Assembly (NCBI GenBank): GCA_965218555.1 | Contig: OZ244625.1 | Coordinates: forward strand, 5,332,001 to 5,396,000 | Direction: 5' to 3' | Length of the DNA stretch: 64,000 bases | Source: JAPPLB01 sp965218555 | GTDB lineage: Bacteria; Acidobacteriota; Terriglobia; Bryobacterales; UBA6623 | Shown here: in pieces, positions 40,491-48,473 of the stretch | Layout: each line of letters starts with the position of its first letter | Numbering within the stretch: position 1 is the first letter of the stretch | Made by a program: the position numbers and the translations under genes | The notes under the pieces: model-generated | Told to the model about the DNA's origin: nothing | Seen by the model: the letters and a program-made list of their open reading frames with translations, nothing else | Databases searched by the model: none

Positions 40491-41540
40491 TTAGCGACTC
40501 AGGGCCTCAGCCGGCCCGCGTTCCGGTTGCTGCTGAGGCTGCTGGGTGGGTTCAAGCTGTTGCCCGGAAACCGATGAGGAAAGGCCCGCTTCGCGGGGCT
40601 TTTCTTTGGCCTGGCGCTCCTCATAGCGGTCGAACTGAAGGATGTAATCCGACATTTTGCCGGCGTCGCGGGCTGCATAGCGCAGCTCGTTGGGGTTGTC
40701 CTCAAGGGCTTTGATCCAGTGGCCGACATAGGATGCGTGAGAGTTGGGATCGTGCGGAAGCCGCAACATGCCGTTGACGGTCACGGAAGTCATTTCCGCC
40801 CGCAGCTCTTCCTTGGCGTACTCCGGAGAGCCGAAGCCGCCTTTCATCAGCTCCGCTCGATCGAGCCGGCTTTCGTGTCCGGTCCAGTGGCCGAGCTCAT
40901 GCAGCGCCGTCGAGTAATAGGCTTCAGGTGAGTGAAACTGCTCCTGCTTCGGCAGCACGATCAAGTCCTGTGAGGGACGGTAGAAGGCGCGGTTGCCGCC
41001 ACGGTGTTCGATGTTCGCTCCCGAAGCCTGCAGCAAGGTTTCCGCTCGTTCGCACGCTTCCCATGAGCTCACCTTTTTCTGTTCCTGATCCAGCGAAGGC
41101 ATCCCTTCGATCTGCTCGGCATTGAACACCGTGTAGGTGCGGTGGATGATCTTGAGCTTGTCGGGCTCCTGACCGGCTTGGACGGTGGCGCGAACCCTGT
41201 CCTCCTGCTCCTTGGTGGGAAATTTCCAATACTCCACGCCGACACCCTTCTCGCCCTTGCGGACTTGCGCGCCGATCTTCTTCGCGCCGCGATAGGTGGT
41301 CCAGCGCGGATCTGCATATCCGCGCTCGCCGGCTTCCGAAGCCAGCACGAATGAGTTGAGTCCCCGGTAACGGTTTTTGGTGACGGGATTGTACGGGGGG
41401 AGCTCTGAGCTTTCGGGCGTATCCCATCCTTTCTGCCAGGGCGCGACACCTCTCTTGAGCTGCTCGATCATCTTCTCTGCAGCCTTCTCGGCGAACTGCC
41501 GGGCGCTGCTGCCGCTCTTCCTTTTGGTCATCGTTGTCAT
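40491..41540 (-). CDS. ardC: ArdC-type antirestriction protein, intact (copy 1)
   Basis: 349 residues from ATG 41540 (ATG 41531 also possible). N-terminal ssDNA-binding ArdC domain: KMIEQLKRGVAPWQKGWDTP, NRYRGLNSFVLASEAGERGY, WTTYRGAKKIGAQVRKGEKG, then the C-terminal zincin-like domain with HELGHWTGHESRLDRAELMK (zinc-binding HELGH) and KEELRAEMTSVTVN. ArdC protects incoming single-stranded plasmid DNA from restriction in the recipient. Leader copy 16 is about 30 bases upstream. Best preserved of five tandem paralogues. Confidence 0.9.
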   Translation of the reverse strand: MTTMTKRKSGSSARQFAEKAAEKMIEQLKRGVAPWQKGWDTPESSELPPYNPVTKNRYRGLNSFVLASEAGERGYADPRWTTYRGAKKIGAQVRKGEKGVGVEYWKFPTKEQEDRVRATVQAGQEPDKLKIIHRTYTVFNAEQIEGMPSLDQEQKKVSSWEACERAETLLQASGANIEHRGGNRAFYRPSQDLIVLPKQEQFHSPEAYYSTALHELGHWTGHESRLDRAELMKGGFGSPEYAKEELRAEMTSVTVNGMLRLPHDPNSHASYVGHWIKALEDNPNELRYAARDAGKMSDYILQFDRYEERQAKEKPREAGLSSSVSGQQLEPTQQPQQQPERGPAEALSR

Positions 41541-41559
41541 CAACCTCCAGATTCAGTGA

Positions 41560-41632
41560 TTCCTCGAAGTCAGGGTTTGGAGCTTTCCGCTCATCCCTAC
41601 CTGGCGGAAAGCGGAGAACCCGTCAAGAGGTT
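41560..41632 (-). promoter_or_regulatory. hairpin leader copy 16 (upstream of ardC)
   Basis: GGGTT (41621-41617), stem and AACCC (41577-41573) intact. The outer helix pairs CCTC with GAGG; here GAGGA is not the ribosome site actually nearest the start, which is a second GGAGG at 41548-41544, so this copy has an extra 20 bases inserted before the start. Confidence 0.82.
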
Positions 41633-42661
41633 CTAGCGGCTCATGTCCAGACCGCGAGCTTCGCGGGGAATCTGATCGACGTTCAGGCTGTGATCGGGGT
41701 GTTTCCGCTCGGGAAGGTCGTCCACACCGCGCGCTACGCGGGGAATCTGCTCGACGTTCTGCCCGCGCTCCGGCTGGCGGTCGTACTGCAGAAGAAAGTG
41801 AGCCATTCGGTCTGAGTCACGGGCCGCGCTGCGAAGCTCGTTCGGGTTGTTACTGATCGCTTCGATCCAGGATTGCTTGTACCGCGGCCCTGCGGGCTCT
41901 TTGGGAAGCCGCAATTCACCGCTTACGGTCAGGCACGTTAAGTGCACCCGCAGTTCTTCTTTGGCCTGCCCCTCGATTCCGGTAGACTGCTCAATCAACG
42001 TGTTGCGGTTCAGCCGGCTTTCGTGGCCGGTCCAGCGGCTCATTTCGTACATGGCCGCTCCGTAGTAGGCTTCGGGGGATCGAAATTGTTCTTGATCCGG
42101 CATCACGATCCGGTCACGATTCATCGCGTAGCACGACCAGGCTGCGTTACTCCTCTCGAAGTGAGCTCCCGAATTCTGCAGCAAGCGCTCGGCGCGTTCG
42201 CAGGCCTCCCACTGCTGTGGCTCCCTGGGCAAGTGCTGCTCAAGCGGTGGCATATTCTCGATCTGCTTGGCGTTGAAGACGGTGTAGGTGTGATGAGTGA
42301 CTTCCGGCCATCGCCCTTCTTTGTTGCTCTTGCCGTAGTGGACATGGCGTAGAAACTCAATCTTCGTCCCACGCTCGCCCTTGCGAACTCGCGCTCCGAG
42401 CTGGTTGGCGGAGTAGATATTGAGCCAGCGGGGATCGGAATAGCCTCGCACCTCGGAAACGGATCGCAGCACGATCGCATTGAGGTCTTTGAACTGATGA
42501 TGAGCCTGCGGATTAAAGGGCTGCAGGTCGGCGGCGGCCGGTTTGTCCCATCCCTTCTGCCAAGGAGCTCTACCTACAACAATCTGCTTGATGAGCCGCT
42601 CGGCTGCTCGCTCGGCAAAATGCCGGGCGCTCTTCGTGGCGGTCCACTTCTTCTGCGGCAT
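41633..42661 (-). CDS. ArdC-like protein, zincin motif lost (copy 2)
   Basis: 342 residues. N-terminal ArdC domain is kept (QIVVGRAPWQKGWDKP; FKDLNAIVLRSVSEVRGYSD; RVRKGERGTKIEF). At the position of HELGH it reads YEMSRWTGHESRLN, so both zinc-ligand histidines are gone while the Glu remains. C-terminus has a repeated VDQIPREARGLDMSR-type tail. 18 bases from copy 3 upstream. Probably non-proteolytic; DNA binding may remain. Confidence 0.82.
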   Translation of the reverse strand: MPQKKWTATKSARHFAERAAERLIKQIVVGRAPWQKGWDKPAAADLQPFNPQAHHQFKDLNAIVLRSVSEVRGYSDPRWLNIYSANQLGARVRKGERGTKIEFLRHVHYGKSNKEGRWPEVTHHTYTVFNAKQIENMPPLEQHLPREPQQWEACERAERLLQNSGAHFERSNAAWSCYAMNRDRIVMPDQEQFRSPEAYYGAAMYEMSRWTGHESRLNRNTLIEQSTGIEGQAKEELRVHLTCLTVSGELRLPKEPAGPRYKQSWIEAISNNPNELRSAARDSDRMAHFLLQYDRQPERGQNVEQIPRVARGVDDLPERKHPDHSLNVDQIPREARGLDMSR

Positions 42662-42679
42662 GAGAAAGCTCGAAAGAAG

Positions 42680-43642
42680 CTAGCGGCTCATGTCTGGAAC
42701 GCGAGCTTCGCGGGGAATCTGATCGACGCTCAGATTGCGGTCGGGCTGGCGGTCGTATTGGAGAAGGTACTTGCTGATGCGGTCAGCATCGCTGGCCGCG
42801 CTGCGCAGCTCGTCGGGATTGCGGGTGATCGCCTGCCTCCAGGCTTTATGGAAAGAGGTGCCCATCGTGCTATAGGGAAGGCGAACTTCCGAGTTCACGG
42901 TCATGCAGGCGATGTGAACGCGCATTGTTTCTCTTGCGTTCTCTTCAAGACAGACATGTCTTTCGTGATAGCACTGGCGGTCGAGGCGTTGCTTGTTGCC
43001 GGTCCAGGAGCTCAATTCCTGCACGGCCTGAGAGTAGTAGTGTCGAGGGGATCGAAAGCTCTCAACATTCGGCATCACGATGGTGTCGCGTTTGTTCTCG
43101 TAGATGGAGAAGCACTTGTTGTGCGTTTCGATCTGAGCTCCGGAGTTGCGCAGCAACCGTTCGGCTCGCTCGCAGGTTTCCCACTCTTGGGGCTTTCGCG
43201 GCAAGTGATTCTCCAGCGGCGGCAGGACGTTGATCTGCTCGGCGTTGAACACGGTGTAGGTTTTGTGGGAAACGTCAAGACCGCTGAGCTTCGATAATTT
43301 GACGTTGGGATCGGGTGGAGTGGAGTAGGCAAGGTATTCGACGGTAGTGCCTTTCTCACCGGCGTGGACCTGGCCGCTCATGCATTCAGCGGCGCGGTAG
43401 CTCATCCAGCGAGGATCGTTATAACCTTTCTGTTCGGCCGCGGAACGAAGTTGAATTGCATTGAGCCCACGGAAGCGCTCGCGGCTGCGCGGGTTGAAAG
43501 GTGGAAGATCGGCTCCGGGGGGGTTATCCCAGCATTTCTGCCAGGGAGCACGATTCCCGGCGATATGGCAGGAGAGCCGATCTGCCACCTGATGCGCAAA
43601 CTGGTGTGTGCTGTCGGTTTGTGTCCACTTGCGAAGCGGCAT
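42680..43642 (-). CDS. ArdC-like protein, zincin motif lost (copy 3)
   Basis: 320 residues. ArdC N-domain (HIAGNRAPWQKCWDNPPGAD; RFRGLNAIQLRSAAEQKGYN). HELGH is replaced by QELSSWTGNKQRLD. Ends VDQIPREARVPDMSR, as in copy 4. Very close to copy 4 in the middle region (ETHNKCFSIYENKRDTIVMP versus ETHNKCYSIYEDKRDTIVLP), so the two arose by recent duplication. Confidence 0.82.
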   Translation of the reverse strand: MPLRKWTQTDSTHQFAHQVADRLSCHIAGNRAPWQKCWDNPPGADLPPFNPRSRERFRGLNAIQLRSAAEQKGYNDPRWMSYRAAECMSGQVHAGEKGTTVEYLAYSTPPDPNVKLSKLSGLDVSHKTYTVFNAEQINVLPPLENHLPRKPQEWETCERAERLLRNSGAQIETHNKCFSIYENKRDTIVMPNVESFRSPRHYYSQAVQELSSWTGNKQRLDRQCYHERHVCLEENARETMRVHIACMTVNSEVRLPYSTMGTSFHKAWRQAITRNPDELRSAASDADRISKYLLQYDRQPDRNLSVDQIPREARVPDMSR

Positions 43643-43660
43643 GAGAAAGCTCGAAAGAAG

Positions 43661-44644
43661 CTAGCGACTCATGTCCGGAACGCGAGCTTCGCGGGGAATC
43701 TGATCGGGGGGTTTTCGCTCGGGAAGGTTGTCCACACCTCTCGCTTCGCGGGGAATCTGATCGACGCTCAGCTTGCGGTCGGGCTGACGGTCGTATTGGA
43801 GAAGGTACTTGCTGATGCGGTCAGCATCGCTGGCCGCGCTGCGCAGCTCGTCGGGATTGTGGCTAATCGCTTCACCCCAGGACTGACGGCTCAAGTCACG
43901 AGGCGGATTCTTGGGAAGCCGCAGTTCCGAGCTGACGGTCATGCAGGCCATTTGAATCCGCATACTTTCTCTTGCCTGCTCCTCAACTGAAATGTAGAAG
44001 TCTTTGTGGCTTTCACGGTTCAGGCGCTGCTCGTGGCCGGTCCAGGAGCTCAATTCCTGTATGGCCTGAGAGTAGTAGTGCCTTGGGGATTGAAACTTCT
44101 CTTCATTCGGCAACACGATAGTGTCGCGCTTGTCTTCGTAGATGGAGTAGCACTTGTTGTGCGTCTCGATCTGAGCGCCGGAGTTGCGCAGCAACCGTTC
44201 GGTTCGCTCGCAGGTTTCCCATTCTTGGGGCTCCTTTGGTAAGTGCTTCTCTAACGGCGGTAGACCTTCGATTTGTTCGGCGTTGTAGACGGTGTGGGTG
44301 TGGTGCGTGGCGCCACGGTGAGTGTCATGACGATGAAACTCGACGGTGGTGCCTTTCTCGCCGGCGCGGACTTTCGCTTGGCTCTTCATTGCGTCGTGAT
44401 CGGTCATCCAGCGCGGATCGTTGTAGCCTTTCTCTACGGCTACGGATCGAAGTTGGATTTCATTGAGGCCGTGGTAGCGTTTGTCGGTTGCAGGGTTGAA
44501 AGGCGGCAGATCGGCTCCGGTGGGCTTGTCCCACCCTTTCTGCCAGGGCGCTTGGTCATCAGCGATCTGGTTGGTGAGACGATCTGCCACCTCCCGGGCA
44601 AACTTTCGGGCGCTATCGGTGGCGGTCCATTTGCGTAGCGACAT
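43661..44644 (-). CDS. ArdC-like protein, zincin motif lost (copy 4)
   Basis: 327 residues. N-domain QIADDQAPWQKGWDKPTGAD and YHGLNEIQLRSVAVEKGYND. HELGH is QELSSWTGHEQRLN. C-terminal tail carries two IPREAR elements (VDQIPREARGVDNLPERKPP and DQIPREARVPDMSR). 18-19 bases separate it from its neighbours, so copies 2-5 form one transcription unit. Confidence 0.82.
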   Translation of the reverse strand: MSLRKWTATDSARKFAREVADRLTNQIADDQAPWQKGWDKPTGADLPPFNPATDKRYHGLNEIQLRSVAVEKGYNDPRWMTDHDAMKSQAKVRAGEKGTTVEFHRHDTHRGATHHTHTVYNAEQIEGLPPLEKHLPKEPQEWETCERTERLLRNSGAQIETHNKCYSIYEDKRDTIVLPNEEKFQSPRHYYSQAIQELSSWTGHEQRLNRESHKDFYISVEEQARESMRIQMACMTVSSELRLPKNPPRDLSRQSWGEAISHNPDELRSAASDADRISKYLLQYDRQPDRKLSVDQIPREARGVDNLPERKPPDQIPREARVPDMSR

Positions 44645-44663
44645 AGGAAACCTCGAACGAGGG

Positions 44664-46871
44664 TCAGCGGCTCATGGCGGCGGACATTTCGCGCTGCGGC
44701 TCCTGCTGCTGAGCTCGTTGGGTTTCCTGCATCCGCTCGGGGGTTGGCGGAGCTGCGACGGCCTCGCGTGAGGGTTCGGTCTGCGAACGCTGCTGCGGCC
44801 GGTCGTGCTGCAGAACCTTGTCGGCCATGCGGTCGGCGTCTCGGGCGGCGTAGCGCAGCTCGCTGGGGTTGTTGCGGATGGTTTCCGCCCATTGTTTCTG
44901 ATGGCGATCGCCGGTGGGCTCCTTGGGAAGATGCAGCTTGGAACTGATGGTCTGGCAGGCCATTTCACGGCGCATTTCGTGGCGTGAAGTCGCGCTTAAC
45001 TGCTGGGCCTTGCTCTGCGGTTCGGGGCGGTTCTTCTGCTGCTCGTGGCCGGCGCGTCCCGCCATTTCCTTGACGGCCTGGCTGTAGTAGGCTTCGGGGG
45101 ATTTGAACTTCTCCATTTCGGGGATCACGATGGTGTCGCGGCTCTTGTCGTAGTTGGCGAAGTCCTGTCCGTTCGGCGGCTTCTCGATCTTCACACCGGA
45201 GTCCTGGATCATGCGCTCGGCGCGCTCACAGATTTCGTGCTGCTGCGGCTCCTTGGCGAGCTGCTTCTCCAGCGCCGGCATCCGTTCGATCTGCTCGGCG
45301 TTGAACACGACATAGGTGTGATGGCTGATCTTGGGCTGCTCTTTCTGCTTGTCGCCGCCGGCGGCCTCGGGGGAGTCCTTCCCCTGGGGGGTTTTGGACT
45401 TCGGCGGGAAGCGCAGGTACTCGACGCGGGTGCCGCGCTCGCCTTTGCGGATTTTCGCTCCGATGCGGTTCGCGCTGCGGTAGCTCATCCAGCGCGGATC
45501 GTTGTAGCCTTTCTCTTGGGAAACGGATCGGAGTTGAACCGAGTTGAGGCCCTTGAAGCGCTTACCGGTTGCAGGATTGAAGGGCTGCAGGTCTGCACCC
45601 TTGGGCTTGTCATATCCTTTTTGCAAGGGGGCGTTGCCTTTCTCAACCTGGCTGGCGACTCGCGTGGCAACCTGTTCGGTGAATTGCTTTGCGCTCTTGC
45701 TGTTGCTCCAGTGTTCTTGCGGCATGGTTTTCTCCTTTCTGTGCTGTTGCGGGTTGGTGGAACTGATGGTGCGTGTTTCCTTTTCGTCTGCGTGCTGAGG
45801 TTGGCGGTTAGCGATGTGTTGAAAGAGGCGACGGCCGATTGTACGCGCCACCGAGTCGCGGATGGTTTCCGCGCGGGCCAGGTGTCCCACGGCATCGGCT
45901 GATTTGTAGGTTTGCGCTAACTCCAAGGGGGTTCCTACCCCTCCGGGCTCGTGCGAGCGCATGTCGGCTCCCGCTTTGAGCAAGTGGTCGATGGTCTGCG
46001 TGTTGTTGGCTACGGCTGCGGAGTGCAGCGGAGACCAGCCGATGGCATTCTTCGCGTTGGGGTCCGCGCCGGCTTCGATCAGCCGTTCTGCTGTCTCGGG
46101 TGATTTGGCAGAGGCGGATAGATGGAGGGGCGTATTGTCATGACGTTCACGGCTGTTGGGGTCAGCTCCTGCATCGAGCAAGCGTGCGGCGGCATCAGCT
46201 CTGCCGTTCATAGCGGCTTCGTGAAGGGGAGTGTGGCCTTTGGGGTTGTGGATGTGCGGACTCGCGCCGGCGAGCAGCAATTGCTGTGTTACTGCCGAGG
46301 AACGTGCCGCCGCCAGGTGCAAGGTGGTGTTGCCTTCTTTGTCGGTAGTGTTCGGGTGGACACGCTCTTCCAGCAAGCGTTCGGCGGTTTTGATCTTGTT
46401 GCTGGCGACGGCAAGGCTTAGGGGCTTGCGGCCTGATTGTTTATCGGCAAGATCGAGCCTCGCTCCATGGGTGATGAGGGTATTGACGGTTGCGAGATGC
46501 TTGTCCTCGCTTTCAGGGTTTTTGAGGGCGTCGTGAAGGGGGGTATCGCCGTCAACGTTGCGAAGGTTGGGGTCAGCTCCTGCTTCGAGCAATCGCTCTG
46601 CGATGGGAGACGAATGGACATGCACGGCGCGATGCAGCGCGGTATGTCCGAGATAGGCGTCTTGAAGGTTCGGATTCGCGCCGCCATCGAGCAAGCGGCT
46701 CACCGTTTCAAGCGAGTGGGAATCGACGGCCTCATGAAGCGGAGTCCGATGATTGGCGTCGAGTTCGTTGGGATCGGCACCGTCCTTGAGCAAGCGATCG
46801 ACCTGCTCCAGATCGCCGGCTGCCGCGCTGGTGTGAAGCATGGAATCGCGGTCGTTATCGTATTCGGCCAT
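44664..46871 (-). CDS. ankyrin-repeat/ArdC-like fusion (copy 5), with internal start
   Basis: 735 residues. Residues about 1-350 contain some ten ankyrin repeats (for example TPLHEAVDSHSLETVSRLLD, NTTLHLAAARSSAVTQQLLL). The rest is an ArdC-like protein beginning PQEHWSNSKSAKQFTEQVAT, whose HELGH site reads KEMAGRAGHEQQKN. A consensus AAGGAG lies 7-8 bases before the in-frame ATG 45725, so the ArdC part can also be made alone (353 residues, the normal ArdC length). Either a true fusion or an ankyrin gene that lost its stop. Confidence 0.8.
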   Translation of the reverse strand: MAEYDNDRDSMLHTSAAAGDLEQVDRLLKDGADPNELDANHRTPLHEAVDSHSLETVSRLLDGGANPNLQDAYLGHTALHRAVHVHSSPIAERLLEAGADPNLRNVDGDTPLHDALKNPESEDKHLATVNTLITHGARLDLADKQSGRKPLSLAVASNKIKTAERLLEERVHPNTTDKEGNTTLHLAAARSSAVTQQLLLAGASPHIHNPKGHTPLHEAAMNGRADAAARLLDAGADPNSRERHDNTPLHLSASAKSPETAERLIEAGADPNAKNAIGWSPLHSAAVANNTQTIDHLLKAGADMRSHEPGGVGTPLELAQTYKSADAVGHLARAETIRDSVARTIGRRLFQHIANRQPQHADEKETRTISSTNPQQHRKEKTMPQEHWSNSKSAKQFTEQVATRVASQVEKGNAPLQKGYDKPKGADLQPFNPATGKRFKGLNSVQLRSVSQEKGYNDPRWMSYRSANRIGAKIRKGERGTRVEYLRFPPKSKTPQGKDSPEAAGGDKQKEQPKISHHTYVVFNAEQIERMPALEKQLAKEPQQHEICERAERMIQDSGVKIEKPPNGQDFANYDKSRDTIVIPEMEKFKSPEAYYSQAVKEMAGRAGHEQQKNRPEPQSKAQQLSATSRHEMRREMACQTISSKLHLPKEPTGDRHQKQWAETIRNNPSELRYAARDADRMADKVLQHDRPQQRSQTEPSREAVAAPPTPERMQETQRAQQQEPQREMSAAMSR

Positions 46872-47058
46872 CGCGGGTGACTCCCTCGCTGACGTGTTTG
46901 TCGAAAGCGGCCTGTTGCTCGTCGGTCATGACGGCCGCGCCCTCTTCGGCCACGATCGCTTCGATATCTTCGGGCGTGGCGTCGGGGGGAATGACGGGAA
47001 CCGAGACGGGCAGGCCGTCCGGTCCGATGTGCTCCTGATAGGCAAATCGCTTACTCAT
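46855..47058 (-). CDS. small acidic hypothetical protein
   Basis: 67 residues from ATG 47058 with AAAGGAGGCAGCACCC just upstream. KRFAYQEHIGPDGLPVSVPV followed by PPDATPEDIEAIVAEEGAAV; no motif recognised. It overlaps the start of the ankyrin/ArdC gene by 17 bases and the stop of the spermidine synthase-like gene by 4 bases, so it links both in one operon. Confidence 0.6.
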   Translation of the reverse strand: MSKRFAYQEHIGPDGLPVSVPVIPPDATPEDIEAIVAEEGAAVMTDEQQAAFDKHVSEGVTRDGRIR

Positions 47059-48473
47059 GGGTGCTGCCTCCTTTCTCTGGATATTGTTCGATGATCCGGG
47101 CTTCGATGCAACTGTAGAGAGCGGTCCAGGTCGGCTTTTGAAACGCTGTCGGAGTAGATTACGCGGTCGCCGTCGAGGGGGTTTTTCCGGCAGCGGAAGA
47201 GCAGGTTGCGGTCGAAGGATGCTTCCTCGTGCCAACCGATCGATGGGGGAAGCTGCGTGGCTCGCACGGTGCAAGTAGAGAAAACGCTGCGCAAGGTTCG
47301 TTCCGCTCTTGTGATGAAGAGCTCTTCGCCCGGGTAGGTGGTGTGATTGACGTAGAGAGAACCGCCGTCTGCGAGCTTCGACCGCGTCAAGCGGAAGAAC
47401 TCTGCCGTCAGCAAGTGCACGGGAACGGAGTAGGGATTCGAGAAAACATCGATAACGATGGCTTGCCAGCCTCCCGGATCGCCGCGCAGGAATGCCCGGG
47501 CGTCTTTGCCGGCGAACTCTCCGGCTGTACCTATCGGGACTCCGAGAAACTGTGAGGCGATCTGTTCCTGCGCGGGGTCAATGTCAACGAAGGTGAGCTC
47601 CAGCTCACAGGGTGCGCCCTGGCCGATGGTCATTCCGGCCGAGCCAAGAACGAGCACCTGACGTTCGCCGGCGCTGCACAGAGTACGTTCCACAAGTTCT
47701 GCGTAGTCCCAACCCTTCCCCTGGGGATCATGCCGCGAAGCCGACTGGTTGTTGAGGACCAGCACCCGGGCGTCGTCGTCGATCTCGACGATCCGGTAGT
47801 CGGCATAAGCGTTGCGGGCAACGTAGGTGGTGGCTTCGACCCATAGATCGAATGCCGGCCAGCAAGCGGCGAAGATCAGGGCGTGAATCGAGACGCTGCG
47901 AGGCGAGACGAGCAGCGCGGCGACGGTCGGGGCGGCGGTGACGGAGAAAACGGCCGCAGCCAGCCCCAGCGTGGGCATCAGCAAGAAGGTCGCCGCCAGT
48001 GCGCCGGCGACGTTGCCCACGGTGGAAAGGGCGAACACTCCGCCCGCTCGTTCCGAGGCTTCGCGAGGGGGAGCGCAGGCATGGGCCAGCAGTACACACT
48101 CCGCGAGCAACCAGCCGACCGGCGCGATCCCGATCAGCGAGTATGCGAAGGTTTGCAGAAGCGGCGCAGCCGGCAGCGAGAAGGCGAGCAGTACACCGGG
48201 TTCCGACAGCCAGAAGGCCGACCAGAGGGCGGCGGCAGCCAGGCGGCGCGCCAGGCGCGGGCGGGGATCGCCAAGCCGCGCGAGCCGGCCTCCACGGTGG
48301 TAGCCAGCGGCGAGCGCGGCGAGGTAGACGGCCAGCAGGATCGAGGTAACGTCAACCGAGGAACCGGCCCACGGCGTCAGGCGGCGCAGCGCCAGGATTT
48401 CGGTTCCGAGGGAGGCCCAGCCTTCGGCCAACAGGACGAAGCCAAGGATGAAGGGCGAGAGTAGGCGTTTCAT
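47055..48473 (-). CDS. plasmid-borne membrane-fused spermidine synthase-like protein
   Basis: 472 residues: about eight transmembrane helices (FILGFVLLAEGWASLGTEIL onward), then a methyltransferase/spermidine-synthase-type domain with QVLVLGSAGMTIGQG, an acidic strand end LTFVDIDPAQEQI and AIVIDVFSNPYSVPVHLLT. The GGGDG motif of true synthases is replaced by GSAGM, so the activity may differ. It is distinct from the chromosomal relative at 6533-8068. Coupled to the primase gene upstream by a 4-base overlap. Confidence 0.72.
   Translation of the reverse strand: MKRLLSPFILGFVLLAEGWASLGTEILALRRLTPWAGSSVDVTSILLAVYLAALAAGYHRGGRLARLGDPRPRLARRLAAAALWSAFWLSEPGVLLAFSLPAAPLLQTFAYSLIGIAPVGWLLAECVLLAHACAPPREASERAGGVFALSTVGNVAGALAATFLLMPTLGLAAAVFSVTAAPTVAALLVSPRSVSIHALIFAACWPAFDLWVEATTYVARNAYADYRIVEIDDDARVLVLNNQSASRHDPQGKGWDYAELVERTLCSAGERQVLVLGSAGMTIGQGAPCELELTFVDIDPAQEQIASQFLGVPIGTAGEFAGKDARAFLRGDPGGWQAIVIDVFSNPYSVPVHLLTAEFFRLTRSKLADGGSLYVNHTTYPGEELFITRAERTLRSVFSTCTVRATQLPPSIGWHEEASFDRNLLFRCRKNPLDGDRVIYSDSVSKADLDRSLQLHRSPDHRTISRERRQHP

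Noticed and set aside
16427..41632. Hairpin leaders as integron attC sites
   Set aside because: No integrase is present, the hairpin is at the 5' end of each gene next to the ribosome site rather than at the 3' end, and the core-site triplets of attC are missing.
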